Positions 21,898 to 30,043 of a DNA stretch of 64,000 nucleotides are shown piece by piece. The notes below the pieces were generated by a model, which worked only from the letters and a program-made list of their open reading frames with translations, was not told the origin of the DNA and did no database searches. This DNA comes from Aerococcaceae bacterium DSM 111022 (GTDB taxonomy: Bacteria > Bacillota > Bacilli > Lactobacillales > Aerococcaceae). The position numbers were made by a program, and so were the translations under genes. Location: assembly GCA_015863195.1 (NCBI GenBank), contig JACBXO010000004.1, forward strand, positions 62,001 through 126,000. Reading direction: 5' to 3'. Within the stretch, counting starts at the first letter, position 1, and each line of letters starts with the position of its first letter.

Positions 21898-22629
21898 TTA
21901 TCTTTCTAATAATGCTTTATTCCAATCGTCTTTCATTTGATGATAACTTGTAACAGGATCGACTGCCTGAGTAATAGGACGGCCGATGACTAAATAATCA
22001 CTCATAAAATGTGCTGCTTGATGAGGGGTAGCAATACGTTTTTGGTCATCGTCATTACTTAACTCAGGACGAATACCTGGAGTGATAACTTGGAAATCAT
22101 AACCCACAGCTTCTTTAATGTGTTTAGCTTCTAACGGTGAAGAAACGACACCATCTAAACCAGCTTTCTTAGCGATTGTTGCATAATGAATCACACTTTC
22201 TTCTAAAGTATACTTATGATCAACTAACTGTTCGGTATGAACTTGTTCAGGACTTGTAGACGTTAATTGAGTAATGCCTACAATAATGGGACGTTTACCA
22301 TTCGCGGGTGTTCCGTCAGTTAACCCTTCTACAGCAGCTTTTAGCATTGTAGAACCGCCCGGACAATGAACTGTAACCATGTCTACTTCCAAGCGTGCAA
22401 GACTTGCCATCGCACTTTTTACAGTATTTGGAATATCATGCAATTTTAAATCTAAAAAAATATGATGACCTCGCTTTTTTAGTTCATAAACAATCTTAGG
22501 CCCTTCGATGTAAAATAATTCCATACCAATTTTAACATTTAATCTTTCTGAGTTAAATAAATCAACAAACTCAAGTGCTTCACGACCATTTGGGAAATCT
22601 AAAGCAATAATTGGCAACTCTTTTTTCAT
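21898..22629 (-). CDS. pyrF: Orotidine-5'-phosphate decarboxylase
   Basis: Decarboxylates OMP to UMP. 243 aa TIM barrel with the catalytic DxKxxD array in FLDLKLHDIPNT, phosphate-binding VITPGIRP, and IIALDF at the N-terminus. Start ATG 22629 has RBS AAGGAAG. A longer in-frame ATG at 22713 would place the start upstream of the leader terminator and adds an unrelated peptide, so I reject it. Only pyrF and pyrE of the pathway are in the window. Confidence 0.95.
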   Translation of the reverse strand: MKKELPIIALDFPNGREALEFVDLFNSERLNVKIGMELFYIEGPKIVYELKKRGHHIFLDLKLHDIPNTVKSAMASLARLEVDMVTVHCPGGSTMLKAAVEGLTDGTPANGKRPIIVGITQLTSTSPEQVHTEQLVDHKYTLEESVIHYATIAKKAGLDGVVSSPLEAKHIKEAVGYDFQVITPGIRPELSNDDDQKRIATPHQAAHFMSDYLVIGRPITQAVDPVTSYHQMKDDWNKALLER

Positions 22630-22657
22630 ATGCTTCCTTCTTTCTTCAAAATTTGGT

Positions 22658-22790
22658 CTAAAAAAATCCGTCACATACGTGACGGATTTAGAAAAATGTA
22701 TAACTAGGCACACAAAAAGTATAGTCTGCTCCCCTAGTTCAAATTACATAGCTTCCATGTATCTCGTACACGATTAAAGACCTTTTAACT
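22658..22790 (-). promoter_or_regulatory. pyrF leader RNA with intrinsic terminator (attenuator or riboswitch candidate)
   Basis: Between the promoter and pyrF the - strand transcript can form several hairpins. These are TCGT/ACGA (22764-22773), TACAT/ATGTA (22745-22760), a 7-bp stem AACTAGG/CCTAGTT (22739-22733 with 22708-22702), and an 11-bp terminator stem (22689-22679 with 22674-22664) ending in T residues. Only about 30 nt separate the terminator from the pyrF ATG, so pyrF can be expressed only by read-through. I find no PyrR-binding consensus and no T-box motif; the ligand or trigger is unknown. Confidence 0.65.
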
Positions 22791-22797
22791 TAAAACG

Positions 22798-22826
22798 ATA
22801 TTACACCGAATGATAGACAGAGTCAA
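22798..22826 (-). promoter_or_regulatory. pyrF-pyrE-MFS promoter
   Basis: On the - strand, TTGACT (22826-22821), 17 nt, TAATAT (22803-22798). It lies between the VOC gene and the leader hairpins. Confidence 0.75.
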
Positions 22827-22859
22827 GTTAAATTAACTTAAAACGTTTCGCATTCGAAA

Positions 22860-23297
22860 TTATAAATCAAATTCTTCTTTAAAATAGACATCGCGTTCTT
22901 CAAAAGAAACTTCGCGGTGAATTTGATGCAGCATCCATGTGTAGTTAAAACTGTCTAGGAAAGTTGCGTTTGATACTCCCATTTCCTGCATTTCTGTCAC
23001 TTCTTGAATGGGTGTAGCACCAGAATCAACCGCTTTTAAAAAGGTTTCGTGGATATCAGGGACTAGGACATTGAACCAGATACTTTGAGGATTTTCTTGT
23101 GTAGGCGCTACTAGGTGATACTCTGGATTTTCGTCTAATAAATGAAAACGAGTCCCATAAATAGTAAAGACTACCTCGTTCAATCCAGTTGGATAATTTG
23201 TTTGTTCAATCACTTCTATATCAAAAATCGCTTGGTACTGTTTTAAAGCAGCTAAACTATCTTTTACTACTAAATCAATTTCTACTCCTGTAATCAT
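22860..23297 (-). CDS. VOC-superfamily (glyoxalase/PhnB-like) protein
   Basis: 145-aa protein with two beta-alpha-beta-beta-beta modules typical of the vicinal oxygen chelate fold. IDLVVKDSLAALKQYQAIF opens it, and IWFNVLVPDIHETFLKAVDSGAT follows in the second half. PhnB-like members are often of unknown function; metal ligands cannot be assigned safely. RBS AAGGAGTG. It is followed on its strand by the pyrF promoter, so it is probably a separate unit. Confidence 0.7.
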   Translation of the reverse strand: MITGVEIDLVVKDSLAALKQYQAIFDIEVIEQTNYPTGLNEVVFTIYGTRFHLLDENPEYHLVAPTQENPQSIWFNVLVPDIHETFLKAVDSGATPIQEVTEMQEMGVSNATFLDSFNYTWMLHQIHREVSFEERDVYFKEEFDL

Positions 23298-23795
23298 TTA
23301 ATCACTCCTTGAGTTTTTGTAAGTAAAATGTAAAGTAACTAGATCAATAATATCTTTACTCGAATTAACTATACAACTCTCAAAAAGTACTGACAAGTTT
23401 TTAGACTCTATTTAAACAATACAAATAGAGCATCGGAAGCTACCGTAAATCACTGTATTTTTAGCATAATCAATTTTGATAATATCTGTAAAACTATACT
23501 TATTTTTCAAAAAATAATATCTTGTCAATGTGTATTCAATCACAGTTGGTCAATAATATACTTTTTAAAAATGAATTTTAAGTTAAAAAACATTCAAAAA
23601 TTGCCAGTTAAATTTGTAAACACCTAATATGATAACGCTTACTATTGATGTCAGGTTTTTGTCATCAATTTAATGTGAAAATAAATACAAATTTTACCCA
23701 AAACCCTTAGGAATTGAAAGGATATATGGTAGAATGAAATAAATTATCTCGAAATAAAGAGGACGGTGGTATAAATAAATAAGGAGACTAGGCAT
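23298..23795. other. 498-bp intergenic region upstream of the flavinylation operon
   Basis: Very AT-rich and without an ORF that has an RBS. It separates divergent units. Weak signals are a cre-like sequence at 23630-23643 (12 of 14 to the CcpA consensus) and an extended -10 TGGTAGAAT (23727-23735) about 60 nt before apbE. No clear -35 or terminator. Confidence 0.45.
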
Positions 23796-24698
23796 ATTAA
23801 ACTGATGGGGACAAATATCGATCTAATGGTAGTGCACCCTGAAGGATCCAGAATTTTAAATCACTTAGAAGATTTATTACATATTTATAATATGCGTTTT
23901 AGTGCAAACCGTGATGATTCGGAATTGATGCAAATTAATCAAGCTGCTGGGGTGCGCCCGGTGAAAGTCCATCCTGAAATGTTTGAACTAATCGCTTTAG
24001 GTAAAAAGCATAGCATCGCTAAAAATAGTTTATTAAATATTGCGATTGGACCGTTGATTAAACTATGGAATATCGGTTTTGATAATGCACGAGTACCTGA
24101 TCAAGATGAAATTGATGAGGTATTAAAAGTCATTGATCCTAATCTGATTGAGTTAGATGAAGAGAATCAAACGATTTATTTAGCTAAAGATGGGATGGAG
24201 ATTGATGTTGGAGCGATTGCTAAAGGTTATATTGCAGACCGATTAGTGGATTATATGAAACAAGAAGGAGTCGCTTCTGGTCTTGTTAATCTCGGTGGAA
24301 ATTTAGTTACTGTTGGTCCAGCATTAAATAGACCTGATTATTATTGGCGTATTGGTGTCCAAAATCCGGAAGAATTAAGAGGACAATCCAGTTTAACGTT
24401 AAAAATATATAACCAATCCGTTGTTACTTCAGGTATTTATGAACGTAAATTAATGATGAATGGGCAAACTTATCATCATATTTTTGATCAAAAAACAGGA
24501 TACCCTGTCGACACAGAAACGGCTAGTATTACAATCATTGCCGATCAATCAGTTGATTGTGAAATTTGGACCACTCGTTTATTTGGTCAAGAACCGCAAC
24601 ATATTATAAATGAAATTAATCAAACCCCTGGTATCGAAGGGGTTGTAATCACTCGAGATGGTAAATATCTTTTAAGTAATGTAGTAAATAAAGCGTAA
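23796..24698 (+). CDS. apbE: FAD:protein FMN transferase (ApbE), cytoplasmic form
   Basis: ApbE family: transfers FMN from FAD onto a Thr/Ser of target proteins. Clear motifs are LMGTNIDLMV at the start, EIDVGAIAKGYIADRL, LVNLGGNLVTVG, HHIFDQKTGYP, and the Mg site region SVDCEIWTTRLF. There is no signal peptide or lipobox, so it should act in the cytoplasm. Start choice: AAGGAG (23781-23786) is 9 nt from an in-frame ATT at 23796 (reading M-K-L-M-G-T) but 18 nt from the first ATG at 23805. I favour the rare ATT; with ATG 23805 the protein is 297 aa. The next two genes encode FMN reductases, one of them the likely substrate. Confidence 0.9.
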   Translation: MKLMGTNIDLMVVHPEGSRILNHLEDLLHIYNMRFSANRDDSELMQINQAAGVRPVKVHPEMFELIALGKKHSIAKNSLLNIAIGPLIKLWNIGFDNARVPDQDEIDEVLKVIDPNLIELDEENQTIYLAKDGMEIDVGAIAKGYIADRLVDYMKQEGVASGLVNLGGNLVTVGPALNRPDYYWRIGVQNPEELRGQSSLTLKIYNQSVVTSGIYERKLMMNGQTYHHIFDQKTGYPVDTETASITIIADQSVDCEIWTTRLFGQEPQHIINEINQTPGIEGVVITRDGKYLLSNVVNKA

Positions 24699-24722
24699 TT
24701 GCTAATTAAAAGGAGAAAATAT

Positions 24723-25331
24723 ATGAAAAAAATCATTGCAATTGTTGGGAATAATGCAGATAAATCAACAAACCGTAAATTAATTCAATATATTGCAAAA
24801 CGTTATACAAATTTAGCAGACATTAAAATTATGGAAGTAAGAGATTTCCCAATGTTCAATAAACCTGCTGATATGGTTTTACCTGAATTTGTTAAAGAAA
24901 AAATTGAGCAAATTGAAAATAGCGATGGTGTTATTTTTGCAACACCTGAGTATGATCATGCGCCACCGGCTGCTTTATCAAATGCTTTAGCATGGTTAAC
25001 TTATGGTGTTTACCCATTTGTTTCGAAACCGGTCTTAGTAACGGGTGCTTCTTATGGAACACTTGGCTCATCTCGTGCACAAACACAGTTAAGACAAATG
25101 GTGCGTGCACCTGAAACAAGAGCAAATGTCATGCCTGGAGCGGACTTTTTATTAAATCACTCATTACAGGCTTTTGATGAGGAAGGTAATTTAGTTGATC
25201 AAGAAAAAGTAGAGTTATTAGATGCTTTAATGAAAGACTTTATAACTTATATTGATGTTAATGCTCAATTAGTTGATGCGATTGCAGCAAATAAAAAAGC
25301 CGCTGTAGAGCATTCATGGGATCAGCCATAA
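24723..25331 (+). CDS. NAD(P)H-dependent FMN reductase
   Basis: Flavodoxin-fold reductase of the FMN_red family, 202 aa. It reduces FMN or a flavin/quinone/azo substrate with NAD(P)H. FMN-binding segments are GNNADKSTNRKL near the N-terminus and FATPEYDHAPPAALSNALAWL (broken here as FATPEYDHAPP and ALSNALAWL). It lies 24 nt after apbE (RBS AAGGAG) and 14 nt before the large PAS protein, whose N-terminal domain is a paralogue. It may supply or exchange electrons with the flavins on that protein (inference). Confidence 0.85.
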   Translation: MKKIIAIVGNNADKSTNRKLIQYIAKRYTNLADIKIMEVRDFPMFNKPADMVLPEFVKEKIEQIENSDGVIFATPEYDHAPPAALSNALAWLTYGVYPFVSKPVLVTGASYGTLGSSRAQTQLRQMVRAPETRANVMPGADFLLNHSLQAFDEEGNLVDQEKVELLDALMKDFITYIDVNAQLVDAIAANKKAAVEHSWDQP

Positions 25332-25345
25332 GGGGAGGTAAATTA

Positions 25346-28000
25346 ATGAAATTAGTAGGTATTATTGGATCAAACAGTGATGTATCATACAACCGTATTT
25401 TAATGCAATATGTTGAAAAAGCACATCGTGATTTATTCGAGTTAGATGTAGTAGAAATTACAGATGTACCAATGTTCAATGTCTCAGATGATAAGACAGA
25501 TAGCCCGGTGATACAAGATATTAATCGCCGTGTTGCTGCAGCTGATGGTGTGATTATTGCAACTCCAGAACACAATCATACAGTGCCACCAGCATTAAAG
25601 AGTTTAATTGAATATTTAACTTATAAAGTTCATCCATTCGAAGGTAAGCCAGTGATGATTATTGGGGCATCATTACTTTCTCAAGGTACTTCTCGTGCAC
25701 AATTACATTTACGTCAAATTCTTGAGGCACCAGGAGCAGGGGCGTTTGTTTTCCCAGGTAATGAATTTTTATTAGGAGATGCTAAATCAGCTTTCGACGA
25801 TAATGGAAATCTTAAAGACCCTGGTACAAGTAAATTCTTACGAGAAACTTTACAGAAATATTTAGAATTTGCTGGCATTATTAATCAATTAAATCCTCAC
25901 TATAATAAAGATGCAGATGCACAATCTGGTGCTAGCGAAGAAGCGGGTGATGATGCAACTACATCAGCATCACAACAAGGTGAACCAAAAGAAGATTTAT
26001 GGTCAACAGAAGATATTGATACTACAATCAAAGGCTTAGATAAAGAAGCTGAGGATTGGGTTGAACAAGCAAGTGAAAAGACTAAAGCTGTTTCAGGTGA
26101 TGATTATGTTAAGTTAAATCATGGTGTTTTAACAGTAAACCAAATTAATTACATGTTAAAAACAGTGTCTTATGAAGCAACTTATGCTGATGACAATAAT
26201 CAGTTCATCTATTACAACCACACAAAACCAAAAGAAGCGATGTTAGGTGGACGTATGCTTGGGCAAGTCGGTTCATCATTAGCGGGAGTTCACCCTGATC
26301 GTACATTCCATAATGTCTCTTATGTTATCGAACAGTTACGTTCTGGTAATCAAGATGAAGTACGTGTTCGTATCCCAGGTAAACCGGGACAATTTAAAAT
26401 CCATAATTACCGTGCAATGCATGACAGCGATGGGCGTTACCGTGGTATTCATGAAATGATTTTTGACCTGCAACCATGGGTTGATTGGTACTTTGAACAA
26501 ACTGGTGGTTTAGTAGTTAAAGCTGAAGATGCGACAAGCTCTGCGTCAGTTTCAGCAGATGATGAAAAACCAGATGCAAATACATCAGCTTCAGAGTCAA
26601 GTTCTGATAGTCAAGATGCAGTAACAAGTGCTACATCTAAAGCAGCCACTGAAGCAGAGGATTTATGGGCAAGTAGTTCAATTAAAACAACGATTGAAGG
26701 CGTTGATAAAGATGATGAAAACTGGGTTGAAAAAGCAGCAGAAATTACAAATGCAGCTGAAGGTGAAGATTATGTCCAATTAGACCGTGGTATCCTAACT
26801 GTGAACCAAATTAATTGGTTACTAGAAACGTTACCTTATGAAGCAACTTATGCAGATAATAACAATCAATTTATTTATTATAACTTTACAAAAGCTAAAG
26901 AAGATATGTTAGGTGGACGTCAGCCTTGGCAAGTAGGATCTTCATTAGCTAAAGTCCATCCAGACCGTGCCTTTGCAGGTGCTGCTTGGGTAGTGAATCA
27001 ATTACGTAATGGACGTGAATATGTTCGTGTTCGCATTCCAGGAGCACCAGGTCAATTTAAAGTTCATAATTACGTTCGTATGGAAGATGAAAACGGCGAG
27101 TATGCTGGAATTCATGAAATGATTTTCGACTTACAACCATGGATTGATTGGTATTTAGAACACAACCAAGGTAAACATACAGCAACTGATGCTACGTCTG
27201 GAGCAAGTCAAAAAACAGAAGTAAAAGCTGAGGCGTTTTCTGGTGAAGATAGTACTCACTTAACAATGAATCCAAAGCAACAAGGTGCAACAGCCGATGC
27301 TGTTACAGGAGCTTCAGAATCAGACCATAGTGGTTCAACAACTTCTAAAGGTGAAATTCATGAAGATATGTTTGCCCGTCACGTTGTAGATACAACAATC
27401 ATTGGTCTAGATAAAGATGCAGATGATTGGGTAGAGCAAGCGGCTGAAAAAACAAATGCAGCCAAAGGTTCGGACTATGTTCAATTAGACCGTGGTGTGT
27501 TAACGGTTGATCAAATTAATTGGATGCTATCGACATTACCATACGAAGCTACTTTTGCAGATGACAATAATCAATTCATTTACTATAATCAAACAAAACC
27601 ACGTCATGAAATGCTAGGTGGCCGTGGTCCATGGCAAGTTGGTTCATCATTAGGTACAGTTCATCCAGAACGTGCGAATGATGGTGCAGCGTGGGTTGTG
27701 AATCAATTACGTACTGGCGAGAAAGATGCCGTAACTATAAATATTCCAGGAGCACCTGGTCAATTTAAAATTCATCACTATGTTGGAATGCATGATGCTA
27801 ACGAAAAATACCGTGGGGTTCATGAAATGATCTTTGATTTACAGCCATGGATAGATTGGTATCTAAAAGAAACAGGTCAATCATTAACAGGTGGTCATGA
27901 TGCGTCAACAAGTGCTTCTCAAGCAGAAGATAAAGAAACAGCAACACCAATTGAAACACCAGCGCCAGATAATGATGCAACTTCCGAAGCAACAGAATAA
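25346..28000 (+). CDS. FMN reductase-triple PAS protein with nine ApbE-type flavinylation motifs
   Basis: 884 aa. Residues ~1-180 are an FMN_red flavodoxin domain (IIGSNSDVSYNR, ATPEHNHTVPPALKSLIEYL). Three ~125-aa PAS-like repeats follow (~261-388, ~484-610, ~718-847). Each is preceded by a helical segment starting EDLW or EDMF and shares LTVNQIN, NNQFIYYN, LGGR, HP-R, PGQFK and HEMIFDLQPW. The linkers and tail hold nine copies of D-A-x-[ST]-x-A-[ST] at residues 191, 203, 395, 410, 424, 615, 651, 852 and 877 (DAQSGAS, DATTSAS, DATSSAS, DANTSAS, DAVTSAT, DATSGAS, DAVTGAS, DASTSAS, DATSEAT). These resemble the ApbE acceptor motif. There is no signal peptide or TM segment. ATG 25346 follows AGGGGAGG. 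A multi-flavin cytoplasmic electron carrier is inferred; the electron acceptor is unknown. Confidence 0.8.
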   Translation: MKLVGIIGSNSDVSYNRILMQYVEKAHRDLFELDVVEITDVPMFNVSDDKTDSPVIQDINRRVAAADGVIIATPEHNHTVPPALKSLIEYLTYKVHPFEGKPVMIIGASLLSQGTSRAQLHLRQILEAPGAGAFVFPGNEFLLGDAKSAFDDNGNLKDPGTSKFLRETLQKYLEFAGIINQLNPHYNKDADAQSGASEEAGDDATTSASQQGEPKEDLWSTEDIDTTIKGLDKEAEDWVEQASEKTKAVSGDDYVKLNHGVLTVNQINYMLKTVSYEATYADDNNQFIYYNHTKPKEAMLGGRMLGQVGSSLAGVHPDRTFHNVSYVIEQLRSGNQDEVRVRIPGKPGQFKIHNYRAMHDSDGRYRGIHEMIFDLQPWVDWYFEQTGGLVVKAEDATSSASVSADDEKPDANTSASESSSDSQDAVTSATSKAATEAEDLWASSSIKTTIEGVDKDDENWVEKAAEITNAAEGEDYVQLDRGILTVNQINWLLETLPYEATYADNNNQFIYYNFTKAKEDMLGGRQPWQVGSSLAKVHPDRAFAGAAWVVNQLRNGREYVRVRIPGAPGQFKVHNYVRMEDENGEYAGIHEMIFDLQPWIDWYLEHNQGKHTATDATSGASQKTEVKAEAFSGEDSTHLTMNPKQQGATADAVTGASESDHSGSTTSKGEIHEDMFARHVVDTTIIGLDKDADDWVEQAAEKTNAAKGSDYVQLDRGVLTVDQINWMLSTLPYEATFADDNNQFIYYNQTKPRHEMLGGRGPWQVGSSLGTVHPERANDGAAWVVNQLRTGEKDAVTINIPGAPGQFKIHHYVGMHDANEKYRGVHEMIFDLQPWIDWYLKETGQSLTGGHDASTSASQAEDKETATPIETPAPDNDATSEATE

Positions 28001-28006
28001 TCAATC

Positions 28007-28040
28007 AAAAGACGTTTACAAATAAGTGAACGTCTTTTTT
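28007..28040 (+). terminator. Terminator after the flavoprotein operon
   Basis: 13-bp stem AAAAGACGTTTAC/GTGAACGTCTTTT (one G-U), then T's. Confidence 0.9.
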
Positions 28041-28207
28041 AATGCAATCAAATAAAAAGAAAAAATGTAGATAAGTAGTGAAATGATGCACCGTAACATG
28101 AACTTGTTTAGAACTTTATTCATTTAATAACAGGTCAAACCATGTTATTATAAGAGAGATAAGTTTCTTAACAGAAAAGAAAAGTTAGAAAAAGAATGGA
28201 GTTAGCT

Positions 28208-29629
28208 ATGACAATTAAAATTTATAATACTCTAACCCGACAAAAAGAAGAATTTAAGCCTATTGAAGAAGGTAAAGTAAAAATGTATGTCTGTGGGCCG
28301 ACAGTATATAACTATATCCATATTGGTAATGCACGTAGTACAGTAGCATTTGATACTATTCGCAAGTACTTTGAATATCGTGGTTTTGATGTAAATTATG
28401 TATCAAACTTTACGGACGTGGACGATAAAATTATCAAAGCAGCTCAAGAAGAAAATTTAACGACGAAAGAATTAGCTGATAAATATATTGCTGCCTTTCA
28501 TGAAGACACTTCAAGAATTAATGTTAAAAAAGCAACGACTCATCCACGAGTTATTGATCATATTGAAGAAATTATTGAATTTGTTAAAGATTTAATTGAT
28601 AAAGGGCATGCTTATGAATCAGGTGGTGATGTCTATTTTAGAACATCAAGTTATGACAAATATGGTGAATTGTCAGGCCAATCGCTTGATGAATTAATTG
28701 AAGGAGCTAGTCAACGTTTAGATGACGAGGAATTAGCACGCAAAGAAAATCCGGTAGATTTTGCCTTATGGAAAACAGCTAAAGATGGTGAAGTTTCTTG
28801 GGAATCACCTTGGGGTCTGGGGCGTCCAGGTTGGCATATCGAATGTTCGGTGATGTCGACAAAATATTTAGGCAATACATTAGACATTCATGGTGGCGGC
28901 CAAGATTTAACTTTCCCACATCACGAAAATGAAATTGCTCAATCAGAAGGGCATAGTCACGAAGTATTTTCAAACTATTGGATGCATAATGGTTTTGTTA
29001 CTTTTGGTGGTGACGGAGAAAAAATGAGTAAATCACTGGGGAACTTTGTGTTACTACGTGATCTATTAGAAGAAGTGGATCCTATGGTCGTTCGTTACTT
29101 ATTAGGGACTGTCCACTACCGAAGCCCGTTACGTTATGATGCGAATGCGCTTAGTAATGCACGCACTAATATTCAAAAAATCAAAGAAGTGTTACGTCGT
29201 TTAGATACACGTATGGAACTAGCTAAAGAAACTAACAATGAAACAGAGCAAACGCAAGAGACATTAAAAAAACTTGAAGCAGCTTTTGTAAAAGCCATGG
29301 ATGATGATTTCAATGCATCAAATGGGATGACTGTTATCTTTGATTTAATTAAACATATCAATCATTATTTGGAGCAATCAGACGTTGAACAAGCATCTTT
29401 AAAATTATTTAACAATCAACTAGAACAATGGTTAGAAATTTTTGGTATAACACTATCAAATAATGAGGAAATTGATGATGAGATTGAAGCGTTGATTGGA
29501 GAGAGAAATCAAGCGAGAGCAGACCGTAATTTCCAACGTGCCGATGAAATTCGTGATCAATTGAAAGACGCTGGCATTTTATTAGATGATACCCCGCAAG
29601 GAACAACTTGGAAAAGAGTGGATAATTAA
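28208..29629 (+). CDS. cysS: Cysteinyl-tRNA synthetase
   Basis: Charges tRNA-Cys. 473 aa class I enzyme with HIGH motif as YIHIGNARSTV, zinc ligands including CGPTVYNY and the WHIECS and HHENE segments, and KMSKSLGN. I chose ATG 28208, preceded by TGGAG; an ATG 12 nt earlier is possible but overlaps that RBS. First gene of the conserved block cysS-mrnC-rlmB-rae1. Confidence 0.95.
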   Translation: MTIKIYNTLTRQKEEFKPIEEGKVKMYVCGPTVYNYIHIGNARSTVAFDTIRKYFEYRGFDVNYVSNFTDVDDKIIKAAQEENLTTKELADKYIAAFHEDTSRINVKKATTHPRVIDHIEEIIEFVKDLIDKGHAYESGGDVYFRTSSYDKYGELSGQSLDELIEGASQRLDDEELARKENPVDFALWKTAKDGEVSWESPWGLGRPGWHIECSVMSTKYLGNTLDIHGGGQDLTFPHHENEIAQSEGHSHEVFSNYWMHNGFVTFGGDGEKMSKSLGNFVLLRDLLEEVDPMVVRYLLGTVHYRSPLRYDANALSNARTNIQKIKEVLRRLDTRMELAKETNNETEQTQETLKKLEAAFVKAMDDDFNASNGMTVIFDLIKHINHYLEQSDVEQASLKLFNNQLEQWLEIFGITLSNNEEIDDEIEALIGERNQARADRNFQRADEIRDQLKDAGILLDDTPQGTTWKRVDN

Positions 29630-30043
29630 TTGGATAAAGAAGTAAATTACCAGCAATTAAATGGAGCAGCATTAGCTTATTTAGGAGATGCTGTTTACGA
29701 GATAGCTATTCGCCATTATATTTTAACAACTGGCCATACCAATCCTAATCAACTCCATAAAGCTGCTGTAAAATTTGTTGGTGCTAAAGGACAAGCCAAA
29801 ATTATCAAAACTTGGATTGATCAAGATGATATTTTAACAGAGGAAGAAATTACTATTTATAAACGTGGTCGTAATCACAAAGCAAATACAAAAGCTAAAA
29901 ATGCCTCTATTCAAGATTATCGTCAAGCGACTGGTTTTGAGGCACTCATGGGTTGGCTATATTTATCAGGAGAAACGGACCGCCTTGAAACTTTAATTCA
30001 AGCTGGTATCCAGTTGATTGAAGAGGAGAATGAAGATGAGTAA
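29630..30043 (+). CDS. mrnC: Mini-ribonuclease III
   Basis: dsRNA endonuclease lacking the dsRNA-binding domain; matures 23S rRNA. 137 aa with the RNase III catalytic signature in LAYLGDAVYEIAIRHYIL and the second acidic cluster in ATGFEALMGWLYLSG. Start is TTG directly after the cysS stop codon; no ATG precedes the catalytic motif. Overlaps rlmB by 8 nt. Confidence 0.93.
   Translation: MDKEVNYQQLNGAALAYLGDAVYEIAIRHYILTTGHTNPNQLHKAAVKFVGAKGQAKIIKTWIDQDDILTEEEITIYKRGRNHKANTKAKNASIQDYRQATGFEALMGWLYLSGETDRLETLIQAGIQLIEEENEDE

Noticed and set aside
22630-22713. Longer pyrF reading frame starting at ATG 22713
   Set aside because: The added 28 residues are encoded by the leader and terminator hairpin, lack an RBS and are unlike PyrF; ATG 22629 has a good RBS.
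23630-23643. Functional cre site upstream of the flavinylation operon
   Set aside because: 12 of 14 match but about 165 nt from the gene with no defined promoter overlap; kept only as a weak note.
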